19,817 nt of DNA from CAYZJV01 sp964478945. GTDB lineage: Bacteria; Spirochaetota; Spirochaetia; Sphaerochaetales; Sphaerochaetaceae. Position numbers and translations under genes: made by a program. The DNA lies in NCBI GenBank assembly GCA_964478945.1, contig CAYZJV010000052.1:1-19817 (forward strand), written 5' to 3'. A model generated the notes under the pieces. That model made no database searches, had not been told where the DNA came from, and was given only the letters and a program-made list of their open reading frames with translations. Below, in pieces: positions 1 to 7,337 of the stretch (position 1 is the stretch's first letter; every line of letters begins with the position of its first letter).

Positions 1-15
1 AGAAAAAATCCACAC

Positions 16-44
16 TTCTAACAACTAGGTTTTTGTCCTATACT
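16..44 (+). promoter_or_regulatory. Possible sigma-70 promoter of the kinase-dehydrogenase pair
   Basis: A good -10 box, TATACT, lies at 39-44. The -35 position (TTCTAA at 16-21, spacer 17) matches the consensus at only three of six bases. The box lies shortly before the Shine-Dalgarno of the first gene. The window begins at base 1, so upstream elements are not visible. Confidence 0.35.
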
Positions 45-66
45 CGATAGAAAAGGAGGTGCACCG

Positions 67-1248
67 ATGCGCATACATGGAGCCGGATGTTGTCTTATCG
101 ATTCGATCTACATGAATTGTTCCTATGGTGAGGAGGCCTTTTCGCCCCTTTGGAGTAGAAATAGGGGAGATGGAGGACTAATCGAAGGTGGATTGGTGTT
201 CGGTGAGGATTTGGAGCACTACACTGGCATGAAACGAACGGAAATCCTCCAATCGATCACCAAAGGCAGACAGCCGGATGTGGTGAACTTGGGAGGCCCC
301 GCGGTGGTGGCATTGGTGCATGCTGCCCAGATACTCGCCAACGAAAAGGTCGAGGTTTCCTTTTATGGCGCATTGGGCACCGACAACAATGCCGATATCG
401 TGCGTTCCACAATCGACAATACCCCGTTGAAACGGGTTTTCAAAACGGTGGAGGGAAAACCGACAGCCACCACAGAAGTCTTCGACGACCCATCCAAGCG
501 CAACGGCAAGGGTGAAAGATCGTTCGTGAACACCATCGGGGCCGCCGGAGAATTCGGGCCTGAAGACCTTCCGGATCACTTCTATGATGCCGATATCCTG
601 CTGTTGGGCGGAACCGCCCTCGTACCGAAACTCCACGATGGATTGCACACCGTATTGAAACGGGCGAAGGATAAGGGCTGCATGACGGTGGTGGGAACCG
701 TCTATGATTTCCGCAACGAAAAGGCCAACCCCAACAAAAGATGGCCATTGGGGGACGACAGCGCCTACGAACATATCGACCTCCTCGTCACCGATGAAGA
801 GGAGGCCTTGCGTCTCACCGGTACCCATGGGGTAAAGGAGGCGGCCGATGCGCTCATCTCCTTCGGAATCGGGGCCCTCATCATCACCCGGGGTGCATTG
901 GACATGTTGGTCTGGTCCAATGGCCCGCTCATCGCCCCCATCAAACTCTCCCACCTGCCGGTCAGCGCCCATATGGATGAAATGATGGCGAAAGACCCCT
1001 CCTTGAGAAAGGATACCACCGGTTGTGGCGACAACTTCGTGGGTGGAGTACTCGTATCGCTTGCATCCCAACTCAAACATCGGCACGATACTCCAATCGA
1101 CATGATCGATATCTGCGCATGGGGAGCATCATCGGGAGGATTCACCTGCACCTATCACGGGGGCACCTTCCATGAGAATAGACCCGGAGAAAAGGCCGAT
1201 CTGCTTGCGCCGGTGGTCCGCTCCTACAAAGAATCCATAGGGAAATGA
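67..1248 (+). CDS. PfkB-family carbohydrate kinase
   Basis: This is a ribokinase/PfkB-type sugar kinase of 393 residues, expected to phosphorylate a sugar or sugar derivative with ATP in the cytoplasm. The family signature DTTGCGDNFVGG is at residues 316-327, with D322 the expected catalytic base. The GGPAVVALVHAA stretch near residues 77-88 matches the N-terminal substrate-binding glycine motif. The start is supported by a strong AAAAGGAGGT Shine-Dalgarno six bases upstream. The protein is about 70 residues longer than typical ribokinases. Extra sequence lies near residues 17-55 and just before the signature (about 290-315). The stop overlaps the start of the downstream polyol dehydrogenase-like gene (ATGA), so the two products probably act in one pathway. 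The substrate cannot be read from the sequence. Confidence 0.9.
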   Translation: MRIHGAGCCLIDSIYMNCSYGEEAFSPLWSRNRGDGGLIEGGLVFGEDLEHYTGMKRTEILQSITKGRQPDVVNLGGPAVVALVHAAQILANEKVEVSFYGALGTDNNADIVRSTIDNTPLKRVFKTVEGKPTATTEVFDDPSKRNGKGERSFVNTIGAAGEFGPEDLPDHFYDADILLLGGTALVPKLHDGLHTVLKRAKDKGCMTVVGTVYDFRNEKANPNKRWPLGDDSAYEHIDLLVTDEEEALRLTGTHGVKEAADALISFGIGALIITRGALDMLVWSNGPLIAPIKLSHLPVSAHMDEMMAKDPSLRKDTTGCGDNFVGGVLVSLASQLKHRHDTPIDMIDICAWGASSGGFTCTYHGGTFHENRPGEKADLLAPVVRSYKESIGK

Positions 1249-2444
1249 AGATGAAACCACTGTTCGTACAATGGGGTGGTGGCAATATCGGTCGCTCCTT
1301 CATAGGGCAGGTATTCGCCAGAAGCGGCTATAGGGTCGTATTCATCGACATCGACAGCAAATTGGTCGAAGAATTGAATCATCACAAGCGATATGTGGTG
1401 GAGGCGGTTTCCCGGGACGGGCTTGAACGTATGCAGGTTGAAGATGTCTCTGCCTTGCACGCCGACCAACGGGAGGAGGTGGAGAAGGCCATCGTTGAAG
1501 CGGATCTCATGGGAGTGTCGGTCGGAAAGAACGCCTGGCCCTTCATCGCGAAACAATTGTCGCATGCGATCCGAAGGAGACACAAGACACGTCCGGATTC
1601 GCCACTGGATATCATATTGGCCGAAAATATCCACGAAGGAGCAAAATTCGTCACGGGCTTGTTGACTCCGCATCTTCCCGAGACTTTCCCGCTCAAAAGT
1701 TATGTCGGTCTCATCGAGACAAGCATCGGCAAGATGGTCCCCATCCAGAAGGGAAACGATCCGCTGGTAGTGCGTGCGGAACCCTACAACGAATTGATCG
1801 TCGACAAGAAGGGCTTCTTGAACCCCATTCCTCCGGTGGATGACCTGCATCCGGTCCACCCCATCGGTGCTTATGTCGATAGAAAACTGTTCATCCACAA
1901 CCTGGGCCATGCCTGTGCGGCCTACATCGGATTCGCACTCCATCCCGAATCCCATATGATTGCCCAAGTCCTTGAAGACAAGGCGGTCTTCGCACAGGTC
2001 AGGAAAACCATGATCCAGTCCATGGAGATCCTGCTCCACCTCTATCCCAAGGTCTTCACAAGAAAGGATCTGGAGCGCCATATCGACGATTTGCTGCTTC
2101 GCTTCGGCAATAGGGCCTTGGGGGATACGGTATTTCGTGTGGGAAGGGATTTGAGAAGAAAACTCCGTTATGACGATCGGCTGATGGGAATCATCGTCGA
2201 GGCCCAAAGGATCGGCATGGCCTGGAACAGAATCGGACAAGCGTATCTCGCCGCTTTGGAATTCACCGCCCACGATAGTGATGGAACACCGTGGAAAGCC
2301 GATGTGGAATTCCTCGAGGAGTTGTCGAAGCTTCCATTGGAGGAAAAGATCTGTAAAGCGAGCGGGTGGAAGGAGAGCCCCCTTCCCCCACAACTGTGCC
2401 ACACCATCGCACAGTCCTTTTTACTCGTTCCCCGCTTCGTCTGA
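1245..2444 (+). CDS. Mannitol-1-phosphate 5-dehydrogenase family NAD-dependent polyol dehydrogenase
   Basis: This is a 399-residue member of the mannitol dehydrogenase/MtlD family, which interconverts a polyol (or polyol phosphate) and a ketose with NAD(H). The N-terminal Rossmann motif GGGNIGRSFIG is at residues 11-21. The C-terminal domain carries the family catalytic pattern K-x4-N-x2-H as K214, N219 and H222, within RKLFIHNLGHACAAYIG, which closely resembles MtlD. Its length is close to the roughly 380 residues of MtlD. The ATG overlaps the kinase stop by four bases, which indicates translational coupling; a second ATG six bases on (1251) is also possible. No PTS gene is visible beside it, so mannitol 1-phosphate is not a safe substrate call. 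The partner kinase suggests a phosphorylated polyol or ketose. Confidence 0.88.
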   Translation: MKMKPLFVQWGGGNIGRSFIGQVFARSGYRVVFIDIDSKLVEELNHHKRYVVEAVSRDGLERMQVEDVSALHADQREEVEKAIVEADLMGVSVGKNAWPFIAKQLSHAIRRRHKTRPDSPLDIILAENIHEGAKFVTGLLTPHLPETFPLKSYVGLIETSIGKMVPIQKGNDPLVVRAEPYNELIVDKKGFLNPIPPVDDLHPVHPIGAYVDRKLFIHNLGHACAAYIGFALHPESHMIAQVLEDKAVFAQVRKTMIQSMEILLHLYPKVFTRKDLERHIDDLLLRFGNRALGDTVFRVGRDLRRKLRYDDRLMGIIVEAQRIGMAWNRIGQAYLAALEFTAHDSDGTPWKADVEFLEELSKLPLEEKICKASGWKESPLPPQLCHTIAQSFLLVPRFV

Positions 2445-2446
2445 AA

Positions 2447-3025
2447 TCAGTCTGTCCAGCCCGAAGGTCCCACCGACACCTGGTCGAACACCATGGTGCA
2501 TCCTGTTCCTTCGGTGGGGGAACAGGCATAGATGCCAACGGCGAGTGCGCCATGATAGGCATGCAGATGGGCGATTCGCATCTGTTGCCATCGTTTTCCA
2601 TGCTCGGAAGTTTCGATGAGCAGATCGGCACCCTTGCTCTGCACCCGGTACCACATGGTGGTCACCTTCGCGTCGATATCGACGGTGGCCCAATCGGAAT
2701 ACCCAAGATTGGTCACTACCGATCCGAGTCGGCTCACCGATTTGGTTTCCGCCTCGATGGAGGCCTTTATCCAGTTTTCCGCATCGATGCGAACCATCAC
2801 CCCACCCTGATCATAACGGGCATTGGCCGCAAACGTGCAACGGGCCACCAGCGAGAAATCGCCCTCGACTGTAGTGAGAAGGCAATGACCGTTGTCCCGT
2901 CTGAATCCATAGTGTGTGCCTTGCCAAAAATCGGTCTCCGCTCTTGTGGTGACCGTCAACACTTCATCATCCCATCGGTACGATGGTTCATCGTACCAAA
3001 TCCAATCGCGGTCCGTATCGAACAT
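2447..3025 (-). CDS. DUF1349 (concanavalin-like) domain protein
   Basis: This is a cytoplasmic protein of 192 residues that looks like the DUF1349 family, a beta-sandwich fold related to concanavalin A-like lectins. Supporting segments are DFWQGTHYGFRRDNGH near the N-terminus, a central YDQGGVMVRID followed by WIKASIE, and a C-terminal VGIYACSP stretch, all usual for the family. I chose the ATG at 3025 because it has GGGAGGA about five bases upstream; a longer reading from 3067 lacks this. It has no signal peptide. Its stop is two bases from the stop of the dehydrogenase, so the two genes are convergent. Family members often occur beside carbohydrate genes, but the exact function is not known. 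A TATGAT box on the minus strand at 3053-3048 could serve as its -10. Confidence 0.75.
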   Translation of the reverse strand: MFDTDRDWIWYDEPSYRWDDEVLTVTTRAETDFWQGTHYGFRRDNGHCLLTTVEGDFSLVARCTFAANARYDQGGVMVRIDAENWIKASIEAETKSVSRLGSVVTNLGYSDWATVDIDAKVTTMWYRVQSKGADLLIETSEHGKRWQQMRIAHLHAYHGALAVGIYACSPTEGTGCTMVFDQVSVGPSGWTD

Positions 3026-3182
3026 ACGATTCCTCCCAACTCGACGCATCATACAGTATGGAAGCATGGTACGCGATGAAACGAAAAATTGGAATCATTT
3101 TTTTCTCCCCACTACCGTCCCAATGGAAAACCTGTCATACATCTCTTGTACACCGACACGATTCTCTGCCATTATGCTCTTC

Positions 3183-4088
3183 ATGGAACAGACGATAGGC
3201 CAACTGTTGGCACTGGTCACCGCCCTCTGCTGGGCGCAAAACTCGCTTATTTATGCCCATGTGGGAGCACAGGTGAGTTCGAACACTACGGCCCACATAC
3301 GGCTTTGGATTGCCCTCCCCCTCATCATGGTGGTGCATCTTGTACTGGAGGGAGCGATACTCCCGATCGGAATGGATCTGCGTTCCTATATACTTATCGG
3401 ACTCTCGGGCGCGTTGGGTTTCTGCGTGGCCGATCTCTTCATCTTCAGTTCTTTCGTGCACATTGGAGCGCGACAAACCATGGTCATCATGACCACCAGT
3501 CCCCTTTTCAGCGCGTTTTTGGCCCGTATATTCGCCAATGAGATCCTATCTGGTATCCAGATCATGGGTGTGGTGTTCACCTTGGCCGGGGTGGCTTGGG
3601 TCGTCTATTTCGACCGTTCGGCAGGAGTATCCGGAAGAAAGACCCACCTTGCCAAAGGGGTTCTCGTAGCACTCGCGGGTTCGATCACCCAGGCGGTCGC
3701 GTACATTCTCGCCGATTTGGGAATGAATGAAGGCATTCCCGCGGTATCGGCGAATATGGTGCGGTTGGTGTTCGGACTCGTTTCCCTGGTCATCTTCGCC
3801 GCGATACGACGCTCGTTGGTCTCCGACTTCCGTCGATTCTCGGGAAAAGCGGGACACAAGGCGTTGCTCCTCATCTTGGCCGCAGCGGTGATCGGCCCGG
3901 TATTGGGGATCATCCTCAACCTTCAGGCCTTGAAGATGGCTCCCGTGGGAGTGGTCACGACATTGAGCCAGCTCACACCGGTCATGCTGCTTCCATTGGA
4001 GCGCTTTGTCATGAAACGACATATCACCCCGGCCGCCGTTGTGGGAACCTTCGTCGCGGTCTTCGGTTCGGTGCTCCTATTCATCTAG
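3183..4088 (+). CDS. DMT superfamily (EamA) transporter
   Basis: This is an integral inner-membrane protein of about 301 residues with the two-repeat EamA architecture and about ten hydrophobic helices, running from LLALVTALCWAQNSLIYAHVG at the N-terminus to VVGTFVAVFGSVLLFI at the C-terminus. Family members export or import small metabolites; the substrate is unknown here. The reading frame is open well upstream, but the protein only starts to look like EamA at MEQTIGQ, so I chose the ATG at 3183. An in-frame ATG nine bases earlier (3174) is possible. Neither has a visible Shine-Dalgarno. A weak promoter-like pair (TTGTAC at 3146-3151, CATTAT at 3170-3175) would put the transcript start almost on the ATG. 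The gene is followed after 61 bases by the nucleoside diphosphate kinase-like gene on the same strand. Confidence 0.85.
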   Translation: MEQTIGQLLALVTALCWAQNSLIYAHVGAQVSSNTTAHIRLWIALPLIMVVHLVLEGAILPIGMDLRSYILIGLSGALGFCVADLFIFSSFVHIGARQTMVIMTTSPLFSAFLARIFANEILSGIQIMGVVFTLAGVAWVVYFDRSAGVSGRKTHLAKGVLVALAGSITQAVAYILADLGMNEGIPAVSANMVRLVFGLVSLVIFAAIRRSLVSDFRRFSGKAGHKALLLILAAAVIGPVLGIILNLQALKMAPVGVVTTLSQLTPVMLLPLERFVMKRHITPAAVVGTFVAVFGSVLLFI

Positions 4089-4149
4089 TTCCCATGGACA
4101 AACAGGAGATGCTGATTTATCATGAACCATCCCCAAGGAGCGAACCTGA

Positions 4150-5334
4150 ATGGAAAATACCCTCTCGTATGTATTCGTGACCCCCTACACCATTGCCAAG
4201 AGCCGCACTGGTGGAGTGGTGAGCAGACTGTTGAGCCGCTTGGATCTTGAATTGGTCGGTGCCCAGATGATAGCGGCCGACGACTATTTCGCGAAAGCCT
4301 ACGCATCGATCCTCCGGGAGCAGGACGACCCCTCCAACAAAGGTGCCGCATCGCTTTTGGGCGACTATGTAGAGCAGAACATGGGACCCTCGGGAGGGAG
4401 GCCGCACCGCACACTCATGCTGCTCTTTAGGGGAACCGAAGCATGCAAGAAGTTGAGCGACATCTGCGGAGCCCTCTATCCAGAGAACCGTGGGGTGGAA
4501 TCCCTCACCGGTGAGACGATCCGCGACACATACGCCGACTTGATACTCGATTCCGAGGATCCAAGGAAGATATCCTACTTCGAACCGGCCGTACTGACTC
4601 CCAGGACTCAAAGGTATGCCGACAAGGTATTGAAACTGCTCTCCTCATGGCTCCCAGGACAGCCGAATATCATCGAGAACATGGTGTACCCCCACCCCGA
4701 CAAGATTCAGCGTACGCTGGTGATCATAAAGCCCGACAACTGGAAGTTCGCATCCTCCCGTCCCGGTACGATCATCGATATGTTCAGCAGGACAGGTTTG
4801 CGCATCGTGGGTGTGAAGGTACACCGGATGTCGATCAGCGAGGCACTCGAGTTCTACGGACCGGTACGAGAGGCACTCAAAGGGAGACTTGGCCCAGTCT
4901 TCGGTCAGAAAGCCAAGGAATTGCTGGAAAACGAGCTTCAATTGGTCTTGTCCGATGAGACACTACAGAAGTTGGTCGAGAGTTTCGGGTACGAATACGC
5001 CGACGACCAGTTCGAACAGATCATCGAATTCATGAGTGGGCAACGCCCCTCGTGTTGTCCTCTCGAGGAGATGATAGAACCGGGTTCGGTGAAGTGCATG
5101 ATACTCGTCTACGAGGGAGAGGATGCGACGGGAAAGATCAGGGAAGTCTTGGGACCCACCGACCCCCTCAAAGCTCCCGGAGGGACCGTGAGACGGGAAT
5201 TCGGCAGCAATGTGATGGTCAACACGGCCCACGCCTCCGACTCGCCCGAGAGTGCGGTCAGAGAGATGGGCGTGGTGAGATTCCATGAGAATCCTTGTGC
5301 CGAAATCATCAGATCCTACATCAACTTGAGATAG
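4150..5334 (+). CDS. Two-domain nucleoside diphosphate kinase-like protein
   Basis: This 394-residue protein contains two NDK-type folds; ordinary NDK is about 140-150 residues. The second half begins at RTLVIIKPDNW (about residue 188) and carries the complete signature: GTVRREFG, then NTAHASDSPESA with H361 as the expected phosphohistidine. The first half starts with YVFVTPYTIAKSRTGGVVSRLL and has NDK-like GETIRDTYADLI. Where the active-site His should follow, it reads LDSEDPRKISYFEP, so the N-terminal domain is probably inactive. The C-terminal domain also has a longer linker than usual between its EFYGPV helix and MILVYEGEDA strand. The start has AAGGAG nine bases upstream. If active, it transfers the gamma phosphate among nucleotides in the cytoplasm. 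A regulatory role is possible. Confidence 0.82.
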   Translation: MENTLSYVFVTPYTIAKSRTGGVVSRLLSRLDLELVGAQMIAADDYFAKAYASILREQDDPSNKGAASLLGDYVEQNMGPSGGRPHRTLMLLFRGTEACKKLSDICGALYPENRGVESLTGETIRDTYADLILDSEDPRKISYFEPAVLTPRTQRYADKVLKLLSSWLPGQPNIIENMVYPHPDKIQRTLVIIKPDNWKFASSRPGTIIDMFSRTGLRIVGVKVHRMSISEALEFYGPVREALKGRLGPVFGQKAKELLENELQLVLSDETLQKLVESFGYEYADDQFEQIIEFMSGQRPSCCPLEEMIEPGSVKCMILVYEGEDATGKIREVLGPTDPLKAPGGTVRREFGSNVMVNTAHASDSPESAVREMGVVRFHENPCAEIIRSYINLR

Positions 5335-5342
5335 ACACACAC

Positions 5343-6038
5343 CTACTTCTGACCGTAATAGGCATTCGGACCATGTTTGCGTTGATAGTGTTTATCGGTC
5401 AGGTAATTGGGTAATGGAGGCGTCTTCGGATTCACTGCAAGAGTGATCCACGCCATCTTGCAGATCTCCTCCAACACCACCGCATTGTACACCGAAGCGG
5501 CGGCATCCTTACCCCAGGCGAAGGGCCCATGACCGGCTACCAGCACCATCGGCTGATGTACCGGATCGATATCCTTGAACACATCTACGATCAGAACCCC
5601 GGTTTCGTACTCATAGTTGCCGGTTACCTGATCCTTGCCCATCATCGGCGTGCAGGGAATCGGAAGATGGCTATGGTCGGCGTGTGTCGTTCCATACACA
5701 GGAACCGATTTCCCGGCTTGGGCCCAGGCGACCGCATGGGGAGAGTGGGTATGGGTGATTCCTCCCACCTTCTCGAAATTCCGGTATATGACCAGATGGG
5801 TTTCCATGTCGCTCGAAGGCCGCAACGAACCTTCAACCACATTGCCTTCCATATCGACCACCACGATATCCTCTATCTGCAACTTCTCATAAGGAACTCC
5901 GGATGGCTTGATCGCAAACACCCCAGCCTTTCGATCGATCTGGGAGACATTGCCCCAAGTGTAAATGGCGAGATTCCTGTTCGGTATCTCCATATTCGCT
6001 TCCCAGACAGCCTCTTTGAGCACATCATATTGTCCCAT
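5343..6038 (-). CDS. araD: L-ribulose-5-phosphate 4-epimerase (AraD/UlaF family)
   Basis: This is a class II aldolase-fold enzyme of 231 residues, the same length as E. coli AraD. It converts L-ribulose 5-phosphate to D-xylulose 5-phosphate. The zinc ligands are visible as H96 and H98 (in THTHSPHAVAW) and H170 (in AGHGPFAWG). The catalytic D121 lies in THADHSHLPIPC, and the expected catalytic Tyr is Y228 near the C-terminus (NAYYGQK). The ATG at 6038 is chosen for its AGGAGG Shine-Dalgarno and its match to the family N-terminus; the frame extends eight codons upstream. It lies 25 bases behind the PAP2 gene and may share its transcript. It supplies the last step of the L-xylulose route encoded in the neighbouring operons. 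AraD, UlaF and SgbE cannot be told apart from sequence alone. Confidence 0.93.
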   Translation of the reverse strand: MGQYDVLKEAVWEANMEIPNRNLAIYTWGNVSQIDRKAGVFAIKPSGVPYEKLQIEDIVVVDMEGNVVEGSLRPSSDMETHLVIYRNFEKVGGITHTHSPHAVAWAQAGKSVPVYGTTHADHSHLPIPCTPMMGKDQVTGNYEYETGVLIVDVFKDIDPVHQPMVLVAGHGPFAWGKDAAASVYNAVVLEEICKMAWITLAVNPKTPPLPNYLTDKHYQRKHGPNAYYGQK

Positions 6039-6063
6039 GCCAATCCTCCTACGAAATTTCAAT

Positions 6064-6762
6064 TTATAATTGCACGTGCAAGGCCACCATGGTCGGTCCG
6101 ACCGCTACAGTGACCTTGTCATCCTTCCAAGATGGAAACACCTTCCAGGCAAGGTAAGGAACCATGTATCCAAAAAGGGAACCGATGGCGGCTCCAGCGA
6201 GCACATCGGTAACGAAATGGTTGCCACTGCCCACCCTGAGAAGGGCCGTCGCGGTAGCGAATGCATATCCGATGAAAGTCGCTCCCCTTCGATACTTGCT
6301 TTCGGGATACCGCAATGAATACACCGCATGGGTGAAAGCTGCTCCCGTGAATGCCATGATCGTATGCCCCGAGGGGAACGAATCGTTCTGGTCCGCAATC
6401 AATTCCTGGTAGAGCGTCGATGTAGCGGGAGGCAAGGACCCGGTATCGTACATGTAGGGACGATCCCTCTCCAAACACATCTTCATTATCGTACGTGTAC
6501 CGAACGACAACCCTCCCGAGACACCGTAGACCAACCCAATTCCAAACCAATCGGACGGAGGAGCCGCCAAAGCGATCAATGAGGGCGAGAGGAAAGCGGA
6601 GTACTGGGTCACATCGCTCACAAGTGACAGGGATTCGTTGTAGGGGTACATGAACATCCTGTCGAAGGCATTCACCTCGTTGGGATCTGGCACCTCGTCA
6701 GCGAACAGCATCGGAGCAAAGAGAATACTCAACACCAATACCACCGCACCCACTCTCAACAC
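6064..6762 (-). CDS. PAP2-family phosphatase, secreted or membrane-anchored
   Basis: This is a 232-residue PAP2/type 2 phosphatidic acid phosphatase-like protein. The three catalytic motifs are present: K94-x6-R101-P102, P130-S-G-H133, and R176-x5-H182-x3-D186, in which the usual Ser before the Arg is Leu. An N-terminal hydrophobic signal sequence ends near FADE (about residue 21). Further hydrophobic helices follow, so the protein is probably in the inner membrane with its active site outside the cytoplasm. Likely substrates are lipid or isoprenoid phosphates, but this is family knowledge only. Translation starts at GTG, six bases after GGGAGG. It has a credible promoter upstream and is followed closely by the 4-epimerase gene; no functional link to pentose metabolism is evident. 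Confidence 0.88.
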   Translation of the reverse strand: MLRVGAVVLVLSILFAPMLFADEVPDPNEVNAFDRMFMYPYNESLSLVSDVTQYSAFLSPSLIALAAPPSDWFGIGLVYGVSGGLSFGTRTIMKMCLERDRPYMYDTGSLPPATSTLYQELIADQNDSFPSGHTIMAFTGAAFTHAVYSLRYPESKYRRGATFIGYAFATATALLRVGSGNHFVTDVLAGAAIGSLFGYMVPYLAWKVFPSWKDDKVTVAVGPTMVALHVQL

Positions 6763-6790
6763 CCGTTACCTCCCGTTTCGTTCGGTTCAC

Positions 6791-6819
6791 AGTGTAATCC
6801 GAATATAGGGGAGCGACAA
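6791..6819 (-). promoter_or_regulatory. Promoter of the PAP2 gene
   Basis: On the minus strand the -35 box TTGTCG (6819-6814) and the -10 box TACACT (6796-6791) are separated by 17 bases. This places the start of transcription near 6784, just before the GGGAGG ribosome site. Each box matches the consensus at four of six bases. Confidence 0.5.
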
Positions 6820-6833
6820 GGTCCATAATAGGA

Positions 6834-6861
6834 TTGACGGGAGTTTGTCGCATGCTACAAT
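6834..6861 (+). promoter_or_regulatory. Promoter of the GyrI-like gene
   Basis: The sequence shows TTGACG (6834-6839), a 16-base spacer and TACAAT (6856-6861), each five of six to consensus. Transcription would start near 6868, directly at the ribosome site, giving a leader of only about 14 bases. It is divergent from the PAP2 promoter. Confidence 0.65.
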
Positions 6862-6881
6862 CGAATCAGGAGGAGCAGATT

Positions 6882-7337
6882 ATGGAATACAAGATAGAAC
6901 TGGTTGAAAAGGGTGCATTGCCAGCCTTGTCGATTCGTAAGACTGTCACCGCCGAACACTTGCCCATGGAGATCAAGGCAGCCTATGGCACCATCGCTTC
7001 CTACCTGGAGGAGTTGGGAGTGAAGGAGAGCGGCAAGCCGTATGTCGCCTACTACAACATGGATATGCATAATCTGGATGTTGAGATGGGCTTTGCCTTT
7101 ACAACGGTATACCCAGGGTATGGTGATATCAACGCCGAGGAGATTCCCGCCGGCAAGTGGGTGCATTTCGTCCACAAGGGACCCTACAAGGAAATGGGCC
7201 ACGGCTATACCGCTGCGACACATTGGATGTCCGAACATGGCATCACACCTTCCGGCATCGTCTACGAATTCTACCTCAACGATCCGGCTGAAGTACCCGA
7301 ATCGGAATTGGTTACCCAGGTGGCCTTCAAAGTTTAG
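6882..7337 (+). CDS. GyrI-like small-molecule-binding domain protein
   Basis: This is a 151-residue protein that resembles the GyrI-like/AraC effector-binding (SOUL-related) domain family. The N-terminal strand MEYKIELVEKGALPALSIRK, the central FAFTTVYPGYG, and the HFVHKGPYKEMGHGYTA and YEFYLNDPAEVPESELVTQVAF segments are typical of this fold. No DNA-binding domain is attached, so it is a stand-alone ligand-binding protein. The ATG at 6882 follows AGGAGGAG by six bases and a strong promoter. Its stop overlaps the stop of the oppositely oriented 3-epimerase gene. Its ligand is unknown. Members have been linked to xenobiotic binding or gyrase inhibition, and neither can be claimed here. Confidence 0.8.
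   Translation: MEYKIELVEKGALPALSIRKTVTAEHLPMEIKAAYGTIASYLEELGVKESGKPYVAYYNMDMHNLDVEMGFAFTTVYPGYGDINAEEIPAGKWVHFVHKGPYKEMGHGYTAATHWMSEHGITPSGIVYEFYLNDPAEVPESELVTQVAFKV

Noticed and set aside
1224..2402. A long open frame on the minus strand covering almost the whole polyol dehydrogenase gene, and similar ones opposite the kinase (178-1086) and the cupin (9228-10412 on +).
   Set aside because: They mirror strongly supported genes, have no ribosome site or recognisable domain, and are expected from the codon usage of the real genes, which rarely creates antisense stops.
3026..3182. The largest intergenic gap as a possible small RNA or riboswitch.
   Set aside because: I see no long inverted repeat, no T-run-ended hairpin and no known riboswitch core on either strand, only weak promoter-like boxes.
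4109..4180. A small open frame starting at ATG 4109, in front of and overlapping the NDK-like gene.
   Set aside because: The AGGAG before it directly touches the ATG, it codes for about 23 residues with no family likeness, and it runs into the real gene in another frame.
6070..6081. TTGCACGTGCAA palindrome as a second repressor operator.
   Set aside because: It encodes the last residues of the PAP2 protein and does not match the 24-bp operator beyond TTGC...GCAA. It is kept only as a low-interest observation.
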